A DNA stretch of 64,000 nt, from positions 434,001 through 498,000 of the forward strand of contig CAKZJV010000007.1 in assembly GCA_937120475.1 (NCBI GenBank), read 5' to 3'. The position numbers and the translations under genes are program-made. Source of the stretch: an uncultured Cryomorphaceae bacterium. Its GTDB lineage: Bacteria; Bacteroidota; Bacteroidia; Flavobacteriales; Schleiferiaceae. Every line of letters starts with the position of its first letter. Position 1 is the stretch's first letter. Shown piece after piece: positions 44,906 to 51,763 of this stretch. The notes beneath the pieces were generated by a model, which saw only the letters and a list, made by a program, of their open reading frames with translations, was not told the DNA's origin and searched no databases.

Positions 44906-47629
44906 TTAATCGGTTCCGCCCAAATCAGCCTTACTTTTTGCGGTTAACTTAAGCGGGGGACTCACCAGCTTGAGTTTCTTCTGCTTTTTATTCGCCCTGA
45001 ATTCAACTCTACCGGTTTCTCCCGGTTTCAGGTCAATGCGGTCTTCGGTTTTACGAAACTCCAGGCTCCGGTCGATGGTGGATTTAATAATTCGTATATC
45101 CCAGGCTCCCGGCCGTAGGTGATTGAACTCAAAGGTTCCATCGGGATTCACTTTTTTGATGAAACTTTCGTTTTCATTTTTCAATTCGAGGTAAATGGGG
45201 ATGCTCTGCGACTCTTTTTCGTCCAGCAGTTGATTGGCATTTTTCGGAATGGATATAACTCCCTTGATATGGCTGGCTTTAACCAGGTTAATATTTTGAG
45301 TAATGGTTTGGTTACTCGATACTTCTACCCGGTAGGGTTGGGGTACTTTGCTAATCAGGCTGATATCAAAGGAGGTCCGGTCCAGCGTCATAAAGTAAAA
45401 GTTTTCCAGCACCTTTGGGAACATGTAGTATCCATCCTTATCGGTTACCGCCTTTTGCCCGCTGATACGCACCAAAACTCCCTTTAAGGGAATAGAGTCG
45501 TTCATGGTAACCCTTCCTTTTACTTTACCGTGACCTTTGATCCTGCGGATGGGCATTCCGAATTCGTAGGTATAGCGGGCGTTCACAAAAAGTTGTTTGT
45601 TGCCCTGCCTGCGAGGTTTGGTATAACGGGTAGAGAGGGCTAATACATGACTCCTGCCGATGCGCTGCTCCAAACGGCCACCTACGTAATCCTGGGTGCG
45701 GTAGTAATCTTCGATGTCGTAATTGTTTTGGTAGTTAAAGCTCAGAGCAGTTCTTTGAGTTACCTGCCAGTTGGACTCCATTGAGAAGATTAAAATACGA
45801 AAGCGGCTTTGAGAGTAGCGCGAAGTTTCAAGGTAATTGGCGTAAGAACTGAAGCCTAGCTTTTCACCAATCTTATAACCCATGGAACCACCCACCATAT
45901 AACCTTGTGAAAGGCGGTCGTCACCCGGCAATTGAAAGTTGGTATTGATCTGGTATTCCGATAAAACTCCCAGGCTGAGGCGCTCAAAATTCTTGCTGAG
46001 ATTAATCCGCACAAAATCTTCCTTGTAATCGAAGAGTTGCATGCTCATGCGGTCTTTGCGCCTGCGTTGCCCGAAGGTAAGCCGGCTTCGTGTGCCATTG
46101 TTAATGCGGTAGGCGATGTTCCCACTTACCGCATAGGAAAAAGGGGCGGTAAGGAAAAAGGTATCCAGGGCCGGATTGCGATCATTGTAAGAGCCATTTA
46201 CAGAAACGTTAAGCTTGTCAAAGTTCAGCCCAACGCTCGAATTAACAGCAATACTATTCTGAAGAAAGCCCGGGTAAAAAGCATCGGCCTGAATAAATCC
46301 CAGGGTATAACGGAACTTTTCCACTTTTCCAGCCGCTTGTAAACGGTAGGCATAGCCGTCTTTATCACCGGTAGTTCCATAAGAGCCTTCCGCTTCCATC
46401 CTGAAATTTTCGCTGGTGTAATTGGCGAAAACCATGGGTATGGAGGCGGCTGAATCATTTTCCGCATAGTCCTTATATAACATACCACCTCCCAGCTCCC
46501 ATTTTTCGCCTATTTGCTGGCTGAGCTTAAAGGTGGATTCACTTTTTACCGAAGGGAAAAAGCGGGTTCTACCAGAAGCTACTTCAAGCCGGGTATTATT
46601 CAACTGAACGTAGGCACTGGCACCTCTTACATATCTTCCAAATTCCGTTAAACGGCTCAGGCGTATGACCTGGTCGCCCACCCAAAAACCATAATTTTTG
46701 GTTTCATATTTCAGGTAATACTCATCAAAGTTGCCGAAAGTAGAATATTGGGTCCGGTCAGGTCCGCGTAAATGCAACTCTATAATATGTTTGCGTTGAG
46801 CATCTACAGCCCCGCGAGCGAAAATATCACCTTGAATACCGGAGCTGTACTCGGAATTATTCTGACGGCCTAAATAGTTCAGGTTTATCCGCACCGGCAT
46901 TTTTTGATGGGTAGCTTCCTGGGTTTGTCCATCGGGATAAACATCAATTTTGTTATAGTGGGTAAATGAGGTGTCAAATTCATTGGAAGATACCTCAATC
47001 TTAAACCTCTTTTCCTCATCGTAGAGAAGGTTGGAAGGTGTTTTTACCATTACTTTAAAATTGAGATAATCACCGGGACCCAGATAAACCGAATCCGGAT
47101 CCAGGTCGGCTACATCGCACCCATTGGTCTTTATTTTTAAAAGGGTAGGGGTGTTACCACGATTGGAAAGAGAGTAGTTATAGTCCACCTCGGAACCGGC
47201 TATGGCATAATTATGACGGCTGTTACTGGAAAGGCTAACCTTAAAGGTTTTTTGCACGGTCATTTCAACCGGATAAGCAATAGGTGTTTCCCCGGTTTTG
47301 CCAATTATAAATTGCAGTTGCTGATCGCCTGCGCTAACCGTACTTGCCGGACGAAAGGTGAAGAATAAGCGCCTTTTTTCGTTGGGAGCCAGTTGAATCT
47401 GCTTTTCTGCACCATTGAGATTCAGCCACTTTTGTGGAACTTTAAGACTGTAGGTAAGGTCTAAAGGTTTCTCATTAAGGTTGGTTACTTCAATAAGAAT
47501 ACTCTCGGTTTCACCAACGGGAATATTACCCTTGGGAACCTTTATAAATTGTACTTCAAAATCCTGCCCCAAGCTTGTGAAGCTCATGAACAGGATCGCA
47601 AAAAATACTATGTGTTTCCCTCTAATCAT
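44906..47629 (-). CDS. Usher-like outer-membrane protein of a predicted fibre assembly system
   Basis: A 907-residue exported protein. The signal peptide (~1-21) ends in FTSLGQ. Two N-terminal Ig/NEW3-like beta domains (~22-125 and 126-235) carry LAPNEKRRLFF and LGPGDYLNFKV strands. A long stretch of alternating aromatic beta strands (~245-700, e.g. LGFSSYANYLETSRYSQ) looks like an outer-membrane barrel. Two carboxypeptidase-regulatory-like domains follow (~705-785 with GHGKVKGRV and TDKDGYYMFP; ~795-880 with IKGVI and DGTFEFNHL). The order beta domain, barrel, C-terminal beta domains mirrors bacterial ushers, but sequence similarity to FimD or PapC is not visible by eye. Overlaps the chaperone gene by 8 bp. 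Confidence 0.72.
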   Translation of the reverse strand: MIRGKHIVFFAILFMSFTSLGQDFEVQFIKVPKGNIPVGETESILIEVTNLNEKPLDLTYSLKVPQKWLNLNGAEKQIQLAPNEKRRLFFTFRPASTVSAGDQQLQFIIGKTGETPIAYPVEMTVQKTFKVSLSSNSRHNYAIAGSEVDYNYSLSNRGNTPTLLKIKTNGCDVADLDPDSVYLGPGDYLNFKVMVKTPSNLLYDEEKRFKIEVSSNEFDTSFTHYNKIDVYPDGQTQEATHQKMPVRINLNYLGRQNNSEYSSGIQGDIFARGAVDAQRKHIIELHLRGPDRTQYSTFGNFDEYYLKYETKNYGFWVGDQVIRLSRLTEFGRYVRGASAYVQLNNTRLEVASGRTRFFPSVKSESTFKLSQQIGEKWELGGGMLYKDYAENDSAASIPMVFANYTSENFRMEAEGSYGTTGDKDGYAYRLQAAGKVEKFRYTLGFIQADAFYPGFLQNSIAVNSSVGLNFDKLNVSVNGSYNDRNPALDTFFLTAPFSYAVSGNIAYRINNGTRSRLTFGQRRRKDRMSMQLFDYKEDFVRINLSKNFERLSLGVLSEYQINTNFQLPGDDRLSQGYMVGGSMGYKIGEKLGFSSYANYLETSRYSQSRFRILIFSMESNWQVTQRTALSFNYQNNYDIEDYYRTQDYVGGRLEQRIGRSHVLALSTRYTKPRRQGNKQLFVNARYTYEFGMPIRRIKGHGKVKGRVTMNDSIPLKGVLVRISGQKAVTDKDGYYMFPKVLENFYFMTLDRTSFDISLISKVPQPYRVEVSSNQTITQNINLVKASHIKGVISIPKNANQLLDEKESQSIPIYLELKNENESFIKKVNPDGTFEFNHLRPGAWDIRIIKSTIDRSLEFRKTEDRIDLKPGETGRVEFRANKKQKKLKLVSPPLKLTAKSKADLGGTD

Positions 47630-48431
47630 CCGTAATATCGAGGGTCATCTGAACCCCGAAAACCTCGTCATTTTCAGAATCGGCAATCAGCACCGCCTCA
47701 TAGGACCCGGCCGGTACATCGTCCAACTGAATGATATACCGTTTAGACGTCCCGGGGTAAGTCCTTGATTTCACCGAGCTAAAAACTCCTATGGATTCAC
47801 CCAAATCGTTAAATACCTCAATCGCCATTTTGGTTCGCAGCATTCTGGACCCGGTATTTTCGGCATCCACCACCAGGAAGTTCGATGAATTTTCACGAAC
47901 CAACTGTACGTCCAAAAATTCAAGCTCCGCAGCGCTACTGGTGTCTCTTACGTTGGCAATAACCTGTATGGCATAACGGAATACGGAGCGTACGCTTAAC
48001 CCGGGAGCCCTTTTAGTGGTATCGAGATCAGCTACCGGCTCTATCATTATGGCACTCCAATAAGTACCGAACAACGAATCATTATCCGGTACCGTTATGC
48101 TGTAAATTATTTCGGCTTCTTCAGAAGGTCCCAATAGAAGAGACAGGGGGTTGATCACCATCCATTCGGCATTAGACCTTTTTAGAGTAGAAGGGTCATG
48201 GTAGAAGGTCTGGCCTTTGTAATTGAACTCCAAATCCCTTTGGTAAACCGTAATCATTTCGGCCTTGTCGCCATCATTCTTGATACGGATAACCCCTTGC
48301 TCGGCTTGGGTTGGGTCCAGGAAATGTTCGTGTGACAAACCATTGAGCACGATGATGCCCGCCCGGCCCTGGAAAGTAATGAGCAGCAAAAGAAAGAAGG
48401 GTACGGTAAATAGAAAGGAACCTCTTGACAT
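47622..48431 (-). CDS. PapD-like periplasmic chaperone
   Basis: A 269-residue exported protein with a signal peptide (~1-24, LLLITFQGRAG). The mature part has two beta-sandwich regions: ~25-150 with QGVIRIKNDGDKAEMITVY, LGPSEEAEIIYSITVPD and GTYWSAIMIEP, as in pilus-chaperone N-domains, and ~165-265 with a second Ig-like sheet ending in FGVQMTLDI. I read it as a two-domain Ig chaperone for the subunit encoded upstream. The Arg/Lys pair that anchors subunits in PapD is not confirmed by eye. Its stop overlaps the usher-like gene. Confidence 0.68.
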   Translation of the reverse strand: MSRGSFLFTVPFFLLLLITFQGRAGIIVLNGLSHEHFLDPTQAEQGVIRIKNDGDKAEMITVYQRDLEFNYKGQTFYHDPSTLKRSNAEWMVINPLSLLLGPSEEAEIIYSITVPDNDSLFGTYWSAIMIEPVADLDTTKRAPGLSVRSVFRYAIQVIANVRDTSSAAELEFLDVQLVRENSSNFLVVDAENTGSRMLRTKMAIEVFNDLGESIGVFSSVKSRTYPGTSKRYIIQLDDVPAGSYEAVLIADSENDEVFGVQMTLDITDD

Positions 48432-48466
48432 GATATGGTATTTATAGTTTGGCTCTAAAATAAAAA

Positions 48467-48498
48467 ATGCAAAAACCCAGTAATCAGGGTTTTTGCAT
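48467..48498 (-). terminator. Attenuator-like hairpin between subunit and chaperone genes
   Basis: A 12-bp stem ATGCAAAAACCC/GGGTTTTTGCAT with an 8-nt loop is followed on minus by five T. It lies between the subunit stop and the chaperone start, so it could lower downstream transcription relative to the subunit. Confidence 0.8.
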
Positions 48499-48551
48499 TT
48501 AATATAATTCCAGGTCCGCAGGCGTTACCACATCACCTGCTAACCGTAATT

Positions 48552-49124
48552 TTAGTTATTGGTAATGGTATAAGTAACCGTTACGTCCTGTGAAGAGGTG
48601 TGATCCAGGCTACCGAAGTTCGCGCCTGAGGCAGCCGATAAGCGGTAGGTAAGATTGTGACCGTTATTGGCCCCGGTTCCGGTATAAGCACTTCCGATAC
48701 TTTCAATAATAATAGAAGCGGAAGCATTGGTTAAGGTAACTGCACCACCTGAAACAGGAGTACCTTCGCTACCACCACCGTTTCCGGCACCAGCACCAGC
48801 TTCTACGGAAAGTACAAAGCCTGGAGTTGCCGCATCGGTTTGAGCGGTTATCGAACGTGTTTCTGAATTGGCTACATCCACAACTGAAGTGTAGTTTACC
48901 CATAAAGTACTGTTACTGTCCGCATCAAGAGTATTACCGGCCTCATCAGGTTGGGTAAGGCTCAGGGAAATGTCTTTGGAAGCAGCAGGTTCAATGTCCA
49001 TAATGAAAACCTCGTCAACCGAAATAGTAACCAGGTGATCATCGGTGGCCACGTCTTGCGCAAAAGCAAAAGAACCCACGGCAAGAAAAGCAAACGTAAG
49101 TAGAACTGATAGTTTTTTCATCAT
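48552..49124 (-). CDS. Pilin-like secreted subunit
   Basis: From the ATG at 49124 this is 190 residues (the second ATG at 49121 is equally possible; a longer frame to 49277 lacks a signal peptide). A signal peptide of ~20-22 residues ends in SFAFAQ. The mature part is short, acidic and almost all beta: TISVDEVFIMDIEP near its start, Gly/Asn-rich loops (GAGAGNGGGSEG, TGTGANNGHN) and a final hydrophobic strand (DVTVTYTI). No Cys is present. I infer a fibre subunit from context: a chaperone-like and an usher-like gene follow. No family name is assigned. Confidence 0.7.
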   Translation of the reverse strand: MMKKLSVLLTFAFLAVGSFAFAQDVATDDHLVTISVDEVFIMDIEPAASKDISLSLTQPDEAGNTLDADSNSTLWVNYTSVVDVANSETRSITAQTDAATPGFVLSVEAGAGAGNGGGSEGTPVSGGAVTLTNASASIIIESIGSAYTGTGANNGHNLTYRLSAASGANFGSLDHTSSQDVTVTYTITNN

Positions 49125-49510
49125 TAGAAAGTGTTTGAGTTGCAAATAAAAGCAATAAAAATTTAAGAAAAAGTGATAATGTAATAGCTTAATGGTAAAA
49201 CCCTTATAGAAGGAACCAACCTTCTTGCCAAATGGGTACATACTATAGGTGTATAGCTTTTGCCTATAACATTCCAATCGTCTTTTCGAATTGGTAAAAT
49301 CCTGAAAATCTTCACCTTAGGCTGTTTTTAACTATTAACAAGCCTGTTGATATCCTGAAAAACTCTTCTTGCCTGAGCACCAAACAGCGTTTATCAAAAT
49401 AGCTTGAAGTGGTAAACGGTGGAAAAAAAGTCTCAGAATGGGAAAATAAACCAACCTGAATTTCATAAGTTGCTGTTGATTAGTAAATAGAAAACGTGCG
49501 TTCTTCACCT
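49125..49510. other. Upstream region of the fibre operon
   Basis: AT-rich and non-coding as far as I can see; no exact TAnnTTTG element on minus was found. A 61-codon minus frame (49335-49520) has no recognisable feature and is probably spurious. Confidence 0.4.
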
Positions 49511-49532
49511 CAGGATTCATAACCCTGAGGTC
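49508..49532 (+). repeat. Inverted 22-nt copy of tRNA-Met(CAT) anticodon region
   Basis: CAGGATTCATAACCCTGAGGTC (49511-49532; positions 1-20 and the last two bases read TC) is identical, on plus, to the tRNA sequence coded on minus at 50502-50523. CCTCAGG (49508-49514) and CCTGAGG (49524-49530) can pair as a 7-bp hairpin. The tRNA is not intact here. Confidence 0.8.
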
Positions 49533-49584
49533 ACGTTAGGATTCATCAGGCGTGAAAACTCTGAAATAGAGATTGTAGAATGTA

Positions 49585-49613
49585 ATAAAAAGCCCCGCCT
49601 GAGATGACGGGGC
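49585..49613 (-). terminator. Terminator after the Cys-rich lipoprotein gene
   Basis: GCCCCG/CGGGGC stem with a 10-nt loop, followed on minus by T5. Confidence 0.8.
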
Positions 49614-49644
49614 AGATACTATGTTAATACGATTAGTCTTATTA

Positions 49645-50181
49645 TTATTCTTCAAACATGGGTGGAGCAATGGACCCAATGGTGTGGGTTTTAGTGCAGT
49701 CCCCGCTACAAGAGGAGCATGAGCAATCTGAAGCGGAACTGGAACTCGCTTCACACCCGCTTTGTGAACAGTCAGACGATGTACAGGAACAACTGCCGCC
49801 ACCCATGGCATAGTGATCTTCCGTATCATCATAATTCAATATATGGTTGAAGGATGTATGAGTGCCATTATATAACAGTTTCGTTTTGACAGCATACGTG
49901 TTTCCAGACACATTGGTTAGGGTGAAATCTTCAAACGTCACGGTCTCATTTTGAATTTCAAGCTGGTTAATAATAAAGGTTTGAAATTCTGACTCATTGA
50001 CTCGAGTAAAACTTTCTTCATAAATATAGCCAACCTTATTTGTAATGAAAACGCTGTTTTTTTTAACTGATTGAGCCGTAGTATTGACCGTTTTTCCTGC
50101 CAGTTGCTGTTGGGGGCTGTCCTTAGAGCAGGCAAAACTAAATCCCGCTATCAAAAAAATCATACAAGTTTTTTTGAGCAT
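49645..50181 (-). CDS. Lipoprotein with Ser/Cys-rich C-terminus
   Basis: A 178-residue lipoprotein with lipobox FSFAC (~14-18). The middle (~35-120) is an ordinary beta/helix region. After GGG (~127) comes a low-complexity Ser/Cys stretch with eight cysteines, spacing C-x-C-x4-C-x4-C-x9-C-x-C-x2-C-x3-C, ending in CTKTHTIG. Such clusters suggest disulfide-rich adhesion or metal binding; a modified-peptide precursor is conceivable but no modifying enzyme is near. Unknown family. Confidence 0.65.
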   Translation of the reverse strand: MLKKTCMIFLIAGFSFACSKDSPQQQLAGKTVNTTAQSVKKNSVFITNKVGYIYEESFTRVNESEFQTFIINQLEIQNETVTFEDFTLTNVSGNTYAVKTKLLYNGTHTSFNHILNYDDTEDHYAMGGGSCSCTSSDCSQSGCEASSSSASDCSCSSCSGDCTKTHTIGSIAPPMFEE

Positions 50182-50476
50182 TGATTTTATTTTTAATGAT
50201 TAAATTCGAATATAAGAAAAATTGATAATATATATATAATTTCTATTGTGAAAAATACACAAACGATTACTGCGCCATAACAAGCCGGGTGCAACTGACT
50301 AACCTGGTAAAGTTAAAAAGTCCCTCAACCTTATACATATCTTTAAAATCCTTATCTTGGGATTAGAATGCGAGGCAAACCCTTGAAACTTATTAAAGAG
50401 ATCAGACTTGATCTTTACAGCGAGGTTTAAAATGAAAAAAGGCGAGGTATCGTTTGACACCACGCCTTTGGTAAAG
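50182..50476. other. Non-coding, AT-rich gap
   Basis: This is the upstream region of the lipoprotein gene. Its last ~40 bp hold the tRNA terminator. I see no ORF or other repeat. Confidence 0.5.
50435..50470 (-). terminator. tRNA-Met(CAT) terminator
   Basis: AAAGGCG-A-GGT/ACC-A-CGCCTTT stem (one A-A mismatch) with a 10-nt loop, then T-rich on minus. Confidence 0.75.
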
Positions 50477-50550
50477 TAGCGAAGGGGAGACTCGAACTCC
50501 CGACCTCAGGGTTATGAATCCTGCGCTCTAACCGCCTGAGCTACCTCGCC
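50477..50550 (-). tRNA. tRNA-Met(CAT) (elongator or Ile2 not resolved)
   Basis: A 74-nt tRNA. The acceptor GGCGAGG pairs with CTTCGCT (two G-T pairs). The D-arm is GCTC/GAGC and the anticodon arm CAGGA-TTCATAA-CCCTG gives CAT with an A-C mismatch at the stem base. The T-arm is GGGAG-TTCGAGT-CTCCC. CAT may read Met or, if lysidinylated, Ile. A -7 element lies upstream. Confidence 0.88.
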
Positions 50551-50599
50551 ATTTAAAGATGCTGCTTAAGGATAAAAACAGCTTTCTTTAAGAGGGCTG

Positions 50600-50607
50600 C
50601 AAATATA
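50600..50607 (-). promoter_or_regulatory. -7 element for tRNA-Met(CAT)
   Basis: TATATTTG on minus is perfect, with a TTG 18 bp upstream, 49 bp before the tRNA. Confidence 0.6.
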
Positions 50608-50686
50608 AAACTAAATGTGGTCCGCAAAACAGGGGCTTCGAATTTTTTAGCCAGCACGGAAAACAAATTTTCCTATATTGCACCAT

Positions 50687-50694
50687 TAGTTTTG
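50687..50694 (+). promoter_or_regulatory. -7 element deciding the START-like gene start
   Basis: TAGTTTTG is a perfect TAnnTTTG. Transcription would begin near 50701, after the ATG at 50696, so the ATG at 50711 is the better start. Confidence 0.55.
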
Positions 50695-50710
50695 TATGAA
50701 TAATCTAACA

Positions 50711-51103
50711 ATGACCGAAGAGAAAGTAAAATTTGAGATGGAGTTCCCGGTAAAGGCATCACCCCACATGCTTTACCCTTACCTTTCTACACCCAGCGGC
50801 TTGTCGGAGTGGTTTGCCGATAATGTAAACTCACGAGGAGAAAAATACACCTTTATATGGGATGGAGAAGAACGCTCCGCCAAGCGATTGGCCAAAAAGA
50901 CCGATAAATTCATCCGCTTTCGCTGGGAAGAAGATGAGGAAGAGGGAAACGGGTATTTTTTCGAGTTCAAAATTGTGGTGGATGAACTTACCAATGACGC
51001 TTCCCTTATTATCATTGATTACAGCGATGAAGATGAAGTAGAGGAGGACAAATTATTATGGGACAGCCAGGTTCATGACCTATTACATACCATTGGTTCC
51101 TAA
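50711..51103 (+). CDS. START-like/SRPBCC small protein
   Basis: From the ATG at 50711 this is 130 residues. It is one SRPBCC helix-grip domain as found in Bacteroidetes START-like proteins: MTEEKVKFEMEFPVKASPHML, LSTPSGLSEWFADNV, then acidic strands and a final helix. Members bind hydrophobic ligands or regulate ATPases; the ligand is unknown. The longer start at 50696 is disfavoured by the promoter position. Its stop is followed at once by the PAP2 start, so they are coupled. Confidence 0.82.
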   Translation: MTEEKVKFEMEFPVKASPHMLYPYLSTPSGLSEWFADNVNSRGEKYTFIWDGEERSAKRLAKKTDKFIRFRWEEDEEEGNGYFFEFKIVVDELTNDASLIIIDYSDEDEVEEDKLLWDSQVHDLLHTIGS

Positions 51104-51763
51104 ATGCTTACCTTAAAATTATTTAAACAGAAATTATTTTTTCTGATCCCGGTTTTAATTTTCATTATCACCGGGATTGTTTTTTTGTTCCTTTTTCCCA
51201 AAGATGTGATCCACATTACCCAAAACGGATGGTACAGTCCGGCTATGGACATTTTCTTTAAGTATGTAACCTTGCTGGGTGATGGTATTGCGTTTCTCCT
51301 GGTGGCTGTGGTATTTACGTTTATTAAATGGCGATACCTGCTGGGTTTAATCATAGTATCATTGCTCACGCTTTTGTCAACGGCCCTTCTGAAAAACGTA
51401 ATTTATAAAGGTGAACCGCGGCCGGTAAAGTTTTTTGAAGACAGGTATGAGCTACGTTTGGTGGATGGTGTTGAAGTGCACCAACTGAACAGCTTTCCTT
51501 CCGGTCATACCACTTCTGCCTTTGCCTGTTGGGGATTTGTAGCACTGGTCAGTCGTATGGGACTCGTGCAATTCCTGATGTTTATAATTGCGGCACTGGT
51601 AGGTTATTCGCGGATTTACCTTTCGCAACATTTTTTGGAAGATGTAGTGGCGGGTGCTTTTTTAGGGACTTTAATAGCCATGGTAAGCTACCTGCTTACC
51701 CTGCGCTTTAAGAAGGAATGGCACGACCGGAGGCTTACACTCAAAAGAAAGCTTCGTGAATGA
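51104..51763 (+). CDS. PAP2-family phosphatase
   Basis: A 219-residue membrane phosphatase with six hydrophobic segments. The three PAP2 motifs are all present: KGEPRPVKFF (~103-112), SFPSGHTTSAF (~127-137, catalytic His) and SRIYLSQHFLEDVVAG (~170-185). Likely substrates are undecaprenyl pyrophosphate or lipid A phosphates. Its stop overlaps the next GT39 gene by 4 bp, so it is part of a sugar-lipid cluster. Confidence 0.9.
   Translation: MLTLKLFKQKLFFLIPVLIFIITGIVFLFLFPKDVIHITQNGWYSPAMDIFFKYVTLLGDGIAFLLVAVVFTFIKWRYLLGLIIVSLLTLLSTALLKNVIYKGEPRPVKFFEDRYELRLVDGVEVHQLNSFPSGHTTSAFACWGFVALVSRMGLVQFLMFIIAALVGYSRIYLSQHFLEDVVAGAFLGTLIAMVSYLLTLRFKKEWHDRRLTLKRKLRE

Noticed and set aside
49335-49520. 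61-codon minus frame upstream of the fibre operon
   Set aside because: No signal peptide, motif or convincing ribosome context; probably chance in AT-rich DNA.
49508-49532. Complete second tRNA-Met gene
   Set aside because: Only 22 nt match; there is no acceptor or T-arm, so it is not a tRNA.
49511-50523. att sites of an integrated element
   Set aside because: The copies are inverted rather than direct, and no integrase lies between or near them.
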